A DNA stretch of 5,733 nucleotides. Origin: Simkania sp. Lineage in GTDB: Bacteria; Chlamydiota; Chlamydiia; Chlamydiales; Simkaniaceae. The notes under the pieces are model-generated. The model made no database searches, was not told the DNA's origin, and saw only the letters and a program-made list of their open reading frames with translations. The DNA lies in assembly GCA_028281425.1 (NCBI GenBank), contig JANQJX010000014.1, positions 1 through 5,733 on the forward strand. The letters run 5' to 3'. Position 1 is the stretch's first letter. Each line of letters starts with the position of its first letter. A program made the position numbers and the translations under genes. This document shows positions 1 through 5,733 of this stretch, one piece after another.

Positions 1-52
1 AGAACCCCGTTCGTGAAACTTTTATGGGGAATTTTCTGCTCTGTTTGGGTAG

Positions 53-90
53 AGCTCTATTATCTCTACAGAAATTTTCTCTTTCGTAGT
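53..90 (-). repeat. Direct repeat, copy downstream of rpn
   Basis: This imperfect copy matches the leader found just upstream of the rpn start (1077-1105). The shared blocks are AGCTCTATT, CTCTAC and TTTCGTAGT in the same order on the plus strand. The spacing is longer here: 2 extra bases between the first two blocks and 7 more between the last two. Where the upstream copy runs into the rpn ATG, this copy runs into CTACCC, so no start codon follows. Confidence 0.55.
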
Positions 91-113
91 GACCATATTT
101 TCTCTGTTCTCCG

Positions 114-1076
114 CTAGGTCTTGTTAGCTTTGGCCTGTTCCAACGCTTGTACTTCTTTGATATCTAGCTCGGTCATTTCAGCTATTTCTTCAGCAGACAT
201 AATACCCTTTTGAAGAAGTTTTTTTGCTATTCCAATGGCTTTCAACTTTTCACCTTCCTTACGTCCTTCTTCAAGGCCTTCCTTACGTCCTTCTTTAAGG
301 CCTTCCTTACGTCCTTCTTTAAGGCCTTCTTTAAGGCCTTTTTCGTGTCCTTTTTCTTCAGCAGCTTTTTTTACGCCTTGATCCGCCCATAGCTTCATAT
401 CCACCGAATCATACTCAAGCAGCTCTTCCTTCGACCAAGAAAATCGATCCAGCTCGTCATAAGCTTTTTTGATGATTAGATCGTCTCCTACTATCTTTTT
501 TAAGTCTTCTTCTGTTGTCTCTTCTGCATATTTGAAAAAATACGCCCATTTTTCGCGAATTGTCATTCCTTCGATGTCTTCTTTCTTCTTTGCAAAAAGA
601 GGAAGCTGCATAAAGAAAAGTTGAATGGATTGAATATCATGTTCGTTTGTTTCCATGTCTTTTAGCCCAATATGAGAAAACCAGTCTTTCTTGTTAGGAA
701 AAGGAGAAAATTTCGTGATGGCAAGAAAATACACATTTTTTAGATCTTGATATTCATGATCAATGATCCTTTGCGAGCAATAGGTTTTTGCTGCGTAATA
801 CAGACATCTTTTTGGGAAGTGTTTTTCATGGGAGACTTGCATCTCCACAATGAATTTCTCCCCGTTTTCATCTTCGCATATAGCATCGACAATAGAAGTG
901 CGTAGAGCTGCTATCTCTGGAATCTGTACCGTTTTAAGAAAATTAATTTCTCGAATAGGACGGTCTATAGGCAATAGGTCATTCAAAAAATGTATCAAAA
1001 TATCTTTATTTCGATCTTCATTGAAGATACGCTTAAAAGATAAGTCGTTTCTAGGAGAAAGATATTTTGAAAGCAT
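114..1076 (-). CDS. Rpn-family PD-(D/E)XK nuclease / putative transposase
   Basis: This 320-residue protein resembles the Rpn/PDDEXK_2 family, often annotated as recombination-promoting nuclease or putative transposase. Family members are DNA endonucleases thought to promote RecA-independent recombination. The N-terminal signature SPRNDLSFKRIFN lies at residues 7-19. The nuclease core is visible as D64 in IVDAICED and E78-x-Q80 in FIVEMQ, the E-x-Q variant common in this family. An R-x-x-YYAAKTY block follows near residues 90-99. Residues about 245-275 are a Lys/Glu/Gly repeat (units like GLKEGRKE), typical of these proteins, followed by a short helical tail with AEEIAEMTELDIKEV. The core looks intact, so activity is plausible. 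The ATG at 1076 gives the expected family N-terminus, although its ribosome site is weak. The gene begins 38 bp after the RadC-like gene on the same strand and may be co-transcribed with it. Family assignment is from recognised motifs; the cellular role is inferred. Confidence 0.9.
   Translation of the reverse strand: MLSKYLSPRNDLSFKRIFNEDRNKDILIHFLNDLLPIDRPIREINFLKTVQIPEIAALRTSIVDAICEDENGEKFIVEMQVSHEKHFPKRCLYYAAKTYCSQRIIDHEYQDLKNVYFLAITKFSPFPNKKDWFSHIGLKDMETNEHDIQSIQLFFMQLPLFAKKKEDIEGMTIREKWAYFFKYAEETTEEDLKKIVGDDLIIKKAYDELDRFSWSKEELLEYDSVDMKLWADQGVKKAAEEKGHEKGLKEGLKEGRKEGLKEGRKEGLEEGRKEGEKLKAIGIAKKLLQKGIMSAEEIAEMTELDIKEVQALEQAKANKT
251..342 (-). repeat. 24-bp tandem repeats inside the rpn tail
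   Basis: Three consecutive 24-bp units lie at 251-274, 275-298 and 299-322. The second and third are identical and the first differs at a few bases. A half unit (323-334) and a decayed unit follow. On the coding strand each unit specifies an eight-residue block of the type GLKEGRKE. Because 24 is a multiple of three, copy-number change would keep the frame, so the array can expand or contract without breaking the gene. Confidence 0.9.
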
Positions 1077-1105
1077 AGCTCTATTCTCTACTTAAGTTTC
1101 GTAGT
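1077..1105 (-). repeat. Direct repeat, copy forming the rpn leader
   Basis: This is the upstream copy of the direct repeat that flanks rpn. Read on the minus strand it is the untranslated leader that ends immediately at the rpn ATG, and it fills most of the 38-bp gap from the preceding RadC-like gene. It contains only a weak purine stretch (GAG) as a possible ribosome site. Confidence 0.55.
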
Positions 1106-1114
1106 TATTATACA

Positions 1115-1417
1115 TTAGTTCTCTTTTGTTTTCATCATTTTTCGAAGGTTGCTAATTGCTAAAATCATATCTATCTGATTGATTTTTAGTTGTTTAAGTT
1201 CTTCTAACTCTGAGCGCGTAGCTTGAAAAAGACCATCCCATCCACCAAAATAGGAAAGCAAATCTACAGCAAAAGCAACGTCAGATTCTCCTTCATCGCA
1301 GCTACCCAGAATGTAACCAATCAGCTCAACTCCCGACACATTCCGTTCTTTGCCTCCGAGAATTTTCTTTTGTATGGACTCTAGCTCAGTACTTCTCATT
1401 TCTTCTTGAGTCCCCAT
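1115..1417 (-). CDS. RadC N-terminal (helix-hairpin-helix) domain-like small protein
   Basis: The 100-residue product aligns by eye with the N-terminal domain of RadC (UPF0758). VELIGYILGS (residues 30-39) matches the ELLAIFLRTG block. SDVAFAVDLLSYFGG (45-59) matches SAxELAxELLxRFGG. LFQATRSELEELK (63-75) matches LLxASxEELxxxK. The C-terminal JAB/MPN metal-binding domain of full-length RadC (about 220 residues) is missing, and the frame stops soon after the N-terminal domain. The helix-hairpin-helix turn, usually GLG, reads QLK here (76-78), so canonical DNA backbone binding may be lost. It could be a decayed radC fragment or a real stand-alone domain. I chose the ATG at 1417. ATG 1399 is an alternative; the longer frame from GTG 1462 adds residues with no family resemblance. 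Rpn follows on the same strand. Confidence 0.6.
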   Translation of the reverse strand: MGTQEEMRSTELESIQKKILGGKERNVSGVELIGYILGSCDEGESDVAFAVDLLSYFGGWDGLFQATRSELEELKQLKINQIDMILAISNLRKMMKTKEN

Positions 1418-1865
1418 ATTTTCTTCAGGAAACCATGTGCAAATGATAATAAGATTCGGCACATTTGACGCTGAGCATATCCACCATTCCGTTTCTGAGA
1501 CTCAATTGACATACCTTATACGGAAAATAACACATTGACGAATAAGAAATTGCCGTTACTCCGCAGTAATAAGGGATGTAAGAGAACACTTGAGAAGAAA
1601 AACCGGTATTGTTTCTTTCACCTGAAAGAGATTTCCATATCATAGACATGTTTATGCATGATAGATCAAAGTAGATATCGTCATAAAATAGGGGCACGAA
1701 ATTTATCAATTTGTAACCCTCTCTTCAGAGAAGAGGTTTTAAAAAATGTTTTTTAATGGTCAGTGCCCTGCTTTTCAGGTAACAAATCACCAACTTAAGC
1801 AACCTTTTTTTTAAGAAAAATATTTGCCTTAAAGCCGGCCATGATCCTACAATCGAGCCTTCAAA
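1418..1865. other. Intergenic region with no convincing gene
   Basis: No frame here looks protein-coding. The open frames present are short, start at weak codons, lack ribosome sites and show no recognisable motif. The stretch holds a TATTAT hexamer on the minus strand (1446-1451) that could be a -10 element for the RadC-like gene, without a good -35. It also holds two TTGACA-like hexamers on the plus strand (1506-1511 and 1535-1540) without good -10 partners. A short CTCTTC/GAAGAG hairpin lies at 1721-1735. Confidence 0.5.
1721..1735. repeat. Short inverted repeat (6-bp stem, 3-base loop)
   Basis: CTCTTC and GAAGAG face each other across an AGA loop. On the plus strand the stem is followed by GTTTTAAAAAA, only a weak U-run, so a terminator role is uncertain. 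No plus-strand gene lies upstream that would need it. Confidence 0.3.
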
Positions 1866-1892
1866 CAAAAAAGGACTCCCCGAAGGGAGTCC
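1866..1892 (-). terminator. Rho-independent terminator with UUCG loop, leftward
   Basis: Read on the minus strand, an 8-bp perfect stem GGACTCCC/GGGAGTCC closes on a TTCG loop as C(UUCG)G, the extra-stable tetraloop, and is followed at once by six T residues and a G. This is a textbook intrinsic terminator for leftward transcription. The plus strand has no U-run after the hairpin. No protein gene on the minus strand lies upstream of it before the divergent large gene, so its transcript must start within about 1893-2190 or be antisense. Confidence 0.85.
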
Positions 1893-1952
1893 GGTGTCAA
1901 TGAAGAGTTCGACGCTCTCCACTGACGCGAACCCAAGGAGAAAAATTGACAA
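1866..1952 (-). ncRNA. Candidate small RNA ending at the UUCG terminator
   Basis: Between about 1893 and 1952 the sequence can fold compactly. An outer stem pairs GGTGTCAAT (1892-1900) with ATTGACAAC (1945-1953) with one mismatch. Inside it lie AGAG/CTCT and CTCC/GGAG helices, giving a three-way-junction-like shape. The intrinsic terminator follows directly on the minus strand. I do not recognise a known RNA family. No clear promoter is visible: TGTGAC with TACTTT at 17-bp spacing on the minus strand is a poor match. The call rests on the orphan terminator plus the fold and is tentative. Confidence 0.25.
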
Positions 1953-2051
1953 CACTACTCCCTGGATTCGAAAAGTATTTTTTTTCGTATCCCCGTCACA
2001 TTTTGCGTTCTTTTTTTAGCAAAGTAGTCTTCTGCTCTGCTTACTCGAGCT

Positions 2052-2097
2052 CTTCCCTCGGTTTTACTCAAAAAAAGCGTAAAATACACAAGGGAGG
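2052..2097 (+). promoter_or_regulatory. Two-part hairpin upstream of the plus-strand terminator
   Basis: CTTCCCT (2052-2058) pairs with AGGGAGG (2091-2097), seven pairs including one G-U. Inside it TTTTAC (2062-2067) pairs with GTAAAA (2079-2084) across an A-rich loop. The strong terminator hairpin starts three bases later. Stacked hairpins ahead of a terminator fit either the body of a small RNA or an attenuator-like leader for the large downstream gene. No competing antiterminator pairing was found by eye. Confidence 0.35.
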
Positions 2098-2099
2098 CA

Positions 2100-2141
2100 A
2101 AAGTGCCCTTTATTTCGGTAAGGGGCGCTTTCTTTTTTTTT
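2100..2141 (+). terminator. Strong rho-independent terminator just upstream of the large gene
   Basis: Left arm 2100-2112 pairs with right arm 2119-2131 through 13 continuous base pairs (two of them G-U), with loop TTTCGG. The outer arms are AAAGTGCCC and GGGCGCTTT. The stem is followed by C and nine T residues. The reverse orientation has only four T residues, so the plus strand is the working direction. It ends 49 bp before the ATG of the large gene, yet no plus-strand protein gene precedes it in the window. It must therefore end a small RNA or work as an attenuator. Confidence 0.85.
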
Positions 2142-2178
2142 GCTTTTTCTCCATGGATTTTAAGCTCACATCTATCCA

Positions 2179-2184
2179 AGAGGA
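2179..2184 (+). promoter_or_regulatory. Ribosome binding site of the large fusion gene
   Basis: AGAGGA lies six bases before the ATG at 2191, an ordinary Shine-Dalgarno match and spacing. It supports 2191 as the start, rather than the next in-frame ATG at 2332, and so keeps the full N-terminal region in the protein. Confidence 0.65.
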
Positions 2185-2190
2185 AAAGTT

Positions 2191-5100
2191 ATGGCGCTAA
2201 TCAGTCTACCAAACGATAAAAAAATTTCCCACAAGAGAAAATCACCGCAGCGTGCTTTGTGGACAATTTCCAGAGAGGCTTTTACTCTACCTTTTTCTTT
2301 CACCTGTCTAGCAGAGAGAAAAGAGGAAGAGATGCAAGAACTCTGCAAGGTCTTTTACTTTTTCTTTGATGGCCTTCCTCTCCAGAAAACAAATTTTTTT
2401 AACTGGTTTGTCTCTCATCTGCCTATGATGGCATGGCAAGCGGATTCTCTGCCAGGATCGCTTTCTATTTTTTTTCTCACTAAGTCCCTTTTTAAACAGA
2501 CAGAAATCGCTCTATTCGACGGGATTAAGCAATTTCTCCTGGGAAGTCGAGACATTAGAATGCTCAAATTCTCCCACCAGGACTTTGCTATCGACCCTTT
2601 TTCGACGGCTCGCTTTGCCGCAGGGGAAATAAAATTTCTAGTTGAGACGCCGCAAGGAGTAAAATTCGCAGAAAAATCCCTGCCATTTTTTAAGGAAACT
2701 TGCCTGAAATGCTTTCGTTCCTATCAGAGCGTCTTGAATTACGATTCAAGAAAATTCCATTACTATAACATAGAACAGATCAAAACCGATCTCGCCCATT
2801 TTTGTCTCCGATGTCCCCATTTCTTTGAGGATGATATTTTTGACTCTTTTTCCCTTTTTTCTGCACTTATCACAAAAAAATTTAGAGAAAAGCGCCCTTC
2901 TATGCTTTTAAGACGCATTTTCCTCTCGCTCTATTTTGTAAAGCGTCAATTGATGGAAATTTTACAAGCAGCTCACTATAAAAAAAGCCTTGCGAAACTG
3001 CGCATTTTTCCCATTGGAAGAGAGGATCACGCTATTGGAGTTGCTACAGCGGTTCATCTCACCTCAAAATACGAATACTTTGGGGAAGATGAACTCTTGC
3101 TTGCCACACAAAAAGGTTTCCCAAACATCCGGCCTGTCTATCAGTCATTTTGTCCTTTTTCTAAACAAGGTGATGCGATTCAAACCTTCTATTTGGAACT
3201 AAAAAAAGAAGATGGTCACCCCTTTCTCAAAAAAGAGATCTCTTTTTTACGGAACACTCTTCCAACGGAAATTACCAAAAAAATCGAACGTTTATCTCCC
3301 AGGACGTTTGGCACATGCTTTGAGGAAGATATTATGAAAAATACCACTGTCTTAATGCGAGAAGTCGAATCTTTCCCTAGCTGTCCACATATGATGATTT
3401 TTTTTGACAGGGTGGAAGCAGAAAAACTGTTTTTTACTCTTCTTCTTGTGCGCCAAAAGAAAAAAAAAGAGAAGTCACTAGAAATGCTCTTAAAAAAAAC
3501 CGATCCGATTTTCCTCTTCATCCTTGATCGCGTGACCATCATTGGTGAAACGGAAGTCAATGTCTTTCACATTCAGCTCACCAAAACCCCTGATCTTATG
3601 CGCAGTGATGGTGCAGTCCATTTTGCTTTGGCGCGAAAAAAAATTGCAGCTCTTCTCGAATCTCGGGTCGGAGAGATTCGCGATTATAATGGTGGTTTAC
3701 TAGAGAAAAAAGAAGAAAATGTCACCGCTTTGAAAAAGACTTTTCCAAAAGTAGAGGGAGAACTGATCGATACGTTTTTCCACTCACTCTACCCAGTCGT
3801 CATGCAAGCTACTTTAACCACAGAATTGCTTTGTCATTTTTTTCGCCTTTTCTTGGGCTGCTCTGAAAAGTCACAAAAAACGCTTTCTTTTTTCGATGAG
3901 GGTAAAGACTTTCTCTTTGCTCACATCAGTAGCGATCTGGATGATTTTGTGGCTTTTTTAAAAAACCAGTCTTTCCCATCGTCCTTTGAGTCTCTTGCTC
4001 TTGTCTGCATCAGCTTACATGGCACATATCACATCAGCTTTTTTCTTATCTATGCTCATCGCCAGATCAAAGAGCTTTTCAAAAAGACTTTATTAGACAT
4101 ATGCGCGAGGTGGAAAAAAGAGAAAGGGAAAATTTGTTTACGTATCAGCTCAGAGGCGAAAGCGCCACTTGATCCGAGAAGAGGTGGAGATCGGAACACG
4201 ACGACAATTTTAAGGGTGTTATTTGATGGACTCACTCGATTCGATGAAAAAGGGAAACCTACGCTCGCCCTTGCTAAATCCTATACTTTATCAAGTGATC
4301 AAAAAACATGCACATTCACTTTACGTAGATCTTACTGGTCAAATGGCGATCCTGTGACAGCTTATGACTTTGAATATGCATGGAAAACAGCACTTACGCC
4401 CTCTTTTCCCGTGGATTTTCCCGAACTGTTTTACTGTATCAAAAACGCAGAAGAAGCGAAGCGAGGCAAAACACCTCTAAGCAAAGTTGGCATAAAGGCT
4501 AAAAATCGCCATACCCTCATCATCGATCTCGAATATCCTACTCCTGATTTTTTAGAACGCCTTGCTCATACTCTTTTTTACCCTGTACCTTCTCAAGTTG
4601 TGACCAAAGATTCTCAATGGGCCGAACAGCGGGGAGAAAATTTTGTATCCAACGGCCCTTTTTGTCTGGAAAATCCAACAACGGGAATGAATTTAAGTCT
4701 CAAAAAAAGTAACCGCTCTTTTCGAAAGAAAACAGTCAAAATCGATCACATTTCTGTTGTCCAATCATCGACATCAGACGCCTTACGTCTCTTTAAAGAA
4801 GGGAAGTTAGATTTTGTCGAGATTCCTAACCGCGCAGAAGGAGAATTTGCCGTTAAAGAAACAGATGTAGGCAGTGTTTCTTTTCCCGCTCCAAAAATCT
4901 CCTGGTTTGCCATTAACACAACTTCTTTCCCACTCCATAATTTACATTTTCGAAAGGCCCTAGCTGCAAGCGTGAACCGAAACAAGCTTAAAAACATCTT
5001 TCCTTGCGAAAAGAAGAGCGCCTTTACCCTTCTGCCGTGCCATCTTACGGAGCACAAAGAAGCCGACTTTCTTATCCATTACAATCCTGAAAGAGCGCGT

Positions 5101-5631
5101 ATTTATTTTCATGCGGCCACTCTAGAACTTAGACTCACGAAAGACAATTTCCCGCCGATCTCACTGATGGTTCCCAATAACAAGAGGAAAAAAAGCATTG
5201 CAAAAAGCTTGAAAGAAGAGTGGGAGTCCGTGCTCGGTATTTCTTGCCTGATCGAATCCTGTCCTTGGCGCGAGTTTTATACGCGGCGAGTAGCCAAGGA
5301 CTTTCAACTTGCGATGGTTGAATGGGGAGCACCTACCAGTGATCCGCTCTCTACTCTACTTGCTTTTAAGACAAAAACAAACAAGCTTAATTTAAGTAAT
5401 TTTGAACATCCAGAATATAAAAAGCTTTTAAATCAAGCGCTGCGAGAAACACATCCAGAAAAAAGGAAAGCTTTAGCTGCCAAACTCGAAGAAATGCTTA
5501 TTCGAGCCGTTTGTGTTTTGCCAACCTTTTACGAAAGGTTTTGGTTTTTTAAGAAACCAAACGTAAAAATTTCCGCAGTCACTTCCTCTTTTAATGCGAT
5601 GCCCGACTTTTCTTATTTCTCGCTTAAATAA
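2191..5631 (+). CDS. Large protein: unknown N-terminal region fused to OppA-type solute-binding domain
   Basis: The product has 1146 residues. Residues about 646-1146 are a full-length family 5 solute-binding domain (SBP_bac_5, OppA/DppA type), which normally captures oligopeptides for an ABC importer. Landmarks are FTLRRSYWSNGDPVTAYDFEYAW (WSNGD at 716-720), SNGPF (820-824), WFAINTT (from 905), FRKALAASVNR (920-930) and DFQLAMVEWGAPTSDP (from 1037), all in family order. Residues 1-645 are not recognised. They are rich in Phe and Lys, with distinctive segments at about 282-304 (HLTSKYEYF) and 490-502 (RDYNGG). The N-terminus is charged with no signal peptide or lipobox, and I see no clear membrane helix, so the protein is probably cytosolic. 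Family proteins are usually exported and about 520-550 residues long. An intracellular ligand sensor like SgrR is conceivable, but no helix-turn-helix is visible. No permease or ATPase gene is nearby. The domain call is firm; the function of the whole is unknown. Confidence 0.9.
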   Translation: MALISLPNDKKISHKRKSPQRALWTISREAFTLPFSFTCLAERKEEEMQELCKVFYFFFDGLPLQKTNFFNWFVSHLPMMAWQADSLPGSLSIFFLTKSLFKQTEIALFDGIKQFLLGSRDIRMLKFSHQDFAIDPFSTARFAAGEIKFLVETPQGVKFAEKSLPFFKETCLKCFRSYQSVLNYDSRKFHYYNIEQIKTDLAHFCLRCPHFFEDDIFDSFSLFSALITKKFREKRPSMLLRRIFLSLYFVKRQLMEILQAAHYKKSLAKLRIFPIGREDHAIGVATAVHLTSKYEYFGEDELLLATQKGFPNIRPVYQSFCPFSKQGDAIQTFYLELKKEDGHPFLKKEISFLRNTLPTEITKKIERLSPRTFGTCFEEDIMKNTTVLMREVESFPSCPHMMIFFDRVEAEKLFFTLLLVRQKKKKEKSLEMLLKKTDPIFLFILDRVTIIGETEVNVFHIQLTKTPDLMRSDGAVHFALARKKIAALLESRVGEIRDYNGGLLEKKEENVTALKKTFPKVEGELIDTFFHSLYPVVMQATLTTELLCHFFRLFLGCSEKSQKTLSFFDEGKDFLFAHISSDLDDFVAFLKNQSFPSSFESLALVCISLHGTYHISFFLIYAHRQIKELFKKTLLDICARWKKEKGKICLRISSEAKAPLDPRRGGDRNTTTILRVLFDGLTRFDEKGKPTLALAKSYTLSSDQKTCTFTLRRSYWSNGDPVTAYDFEYAWKTALTPSFPVDFPELFYCIKNAEEAKRGKTPLSKVGIKAKNRHTLIIDLEYPTPDFLERLAHTLFYPVPSQVVTKDSQWAEQRGENFVSNGPFCLENPTTGMNLSLKKSNRSFRKKTVKIDHISVVQSSTSDALRLFKEGKLDFVEIPNRAEGEFAVKETDVGSVSFPAPKISWFAINTTSFPLHNLHFRKALAASVNRNKLKNIFPCEKKSAFTLLPCHLTEHKEADFLIHYNPERARIYFHAATLELRLTKDNFPPISLMVPNNKRKKSIAKSLKEEWESVLGISCLIESCPWREFYTRRVAKDFQLAMVEWGAPTSDPLSTLLAFKTKTNKLNLSNFEHPEYKKLLNQALRETHPEKRKALAAKLEEMLIRAVCVLPTFYERFWFFKKPNVKISAVTSSFNAMPDFSYFSLK

Positions 5632-5674
5632 CTTAACGCGATGTGCGAATTTTTCATGCTAAGATCCGCTCAAG

Positions 5675-5704
5675 TTGAAGAGGTCTATTCCCTCTTCTCA
5701 TATT
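5675..5704 (+). promoter_or_regulatory. Possible promoter for a gene beyond the right edge
   Basis: TTGAAG (5675-5680) and CATATT (5699-5704) are 18 bp apart, each matching four of six consensus bases of a housekeeping promoter. An ATG at 5723 follows, continuing open to the edge for only three codons and without a clear ribosome site. The elements overlap the hairpin described above. This is a weak call. Confidence 0.2.
5677..5697 (+). terminator. Hairpin downstream of the large gene, possible terminator
   Basis: GAAGAGG (5677-5683) pairs perfectly with CCTCTTC (5691-5697) across a seven-base loop, 46 bp after the stop codon. The following TCATATTGATTTT is only partly T-rich, so termination may be weak or the hairpin may serve mainly as a 3'-end stabiliser. 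Confidence 0.4.
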
Positions 5705-5733
5705 GATTTTGATACAAACGGTATGAGCCAATA

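Noticed and set aside
1..117. Plus-strand open frame entering from the left edge and stopping at TAG 115-117
   Set aside because: About 38 hydrophobic codons with no recognisable motif; too short to call the end of a convergent gene.
251..342. CRISPR-like array
   Set aside because: The units are contiguous with no spacers and lie in frame within a coding sequence.
1506..1540. TTGACA and TTGACG hexamers as plus-strand promoters
   Set aside because: No good -10 hexamer occurs at 16-18 bp from either, and no plus-strand gene follows closely.
1425..1709. Minus-strand open frame of 94 codons
   Set aside because: It overlaps the 5' part of the RadC-like gene in another frame, has no ribosome site and shows no recognisable motif.
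1946..1951. Perfect TTGACA as the -35 box of a promoter for the plus-strand leader
   Set aside because: At 16-18 bp downstream the sequence is CGAAAA-like; the nearest TATTTT is 24 bp away, too far for a standard promoter.
1725..1955. Minus-strand open frame of 76 codons from GTG
   Set aside because: It runs through the UUCG terminator hairpin and is Lys/Leu-rich towards its end. It is better explained as an open frame over an RNA or intergenic sequence.
1962..1974. TTCGAATCC-like T-loop on the minus strand, suggesting a tRNA
   Set aside because: The flanking bases do not pair as a T-arm, and no acceptor, D or anticodon arms could be found around it.
1955..2179. Minus-strand 74-codon frame opposite the leader
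   Set aside because: It lies antisense to the terminator and hairpins and shows no family resemblance.
1946..2200. Plus-strand open frame from TTG after AAGGAG, as a protein gene
   Set aside because: The ribosome site is good, but the frame crosses a strong terminator and its composition is dominated by translated T-runs (Phe). I kept it only as a possible leader frame within a finding.
3216..3560. Minus-strand 114-codon frame inside the large gene
   Set aside because: It is a shadow of the well-supported plus-strand gene, with Lys/Phe codon bias explaining the openness.
4746..5057. Minus-strand 103-codon frame inside the solute-binding domain
   Set aside because: It lies opposite recognisable family motifs on the plus strand and has no motif of its own.

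Overview
The window looks like part of the chromosome of an obligately intracellular, AT-leaning bacterium. A chlamydia-related lineage (Parachlamydia, Waddlia or Simkania-like) is my best guess. It rests on the Rpn/PD-(D/E)XK "putative transposase" protein style, the Phe/Lys-rich proteins and a large OppA-type protein; no marker gene settles it.

Left part (about 50-1417, minus strand). Two genes lie head to tail. The first is a short protein of about 100 residues that matches the N-terminal helical/helix-hairpin-helix part of RadC but has no JAB/MPN catalytic domain. The second, 38 bp further on, is a 320-residue Rpn-family nuclease whose tail contains a Lys/Glu/Gly repeat encoded by 24-bp tandem DNA repeats. 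The leader just upstream of the rpn start recurs imperfectly just downstream of the rpn stop, which hints at past tandem duplication.

Middle part (1418-2190). About 770 bp hold no convincing gene, but the region is structured. A perfect hairpin with a UUCG loop and a U-run ends something transcribed leftward at about 1866. A 13-bp hairpin with a U9 tract ends something transcribed rightward at about 2141. These outward-facing terminators enclose about 200 bp without a protein gene, so two divergent small RNAs, or a small RNA plus an attenuated leader, are plausible.

Right part (2191-5631, plus strand). One large gene encodes 1146 residues. Residues about 646-1146 form a complete family 5 (OppA/DppA-type) solute-binding domain. 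Residues 1-645 are a region I do not recognise, with no signal peptide or lipobox. A periplasmic-type binding domain carried at the C-terminus of an apparently cytosolic protein is the most unusual thing here. It recalls the SgrR design (regulator plus binding domain), although no helix-turn-helix is visible. No transporter permease or ATPase gene lies in the window. The last 100 bp hold a hairpin without a good U-run and a possible start of a further gene at the edge.
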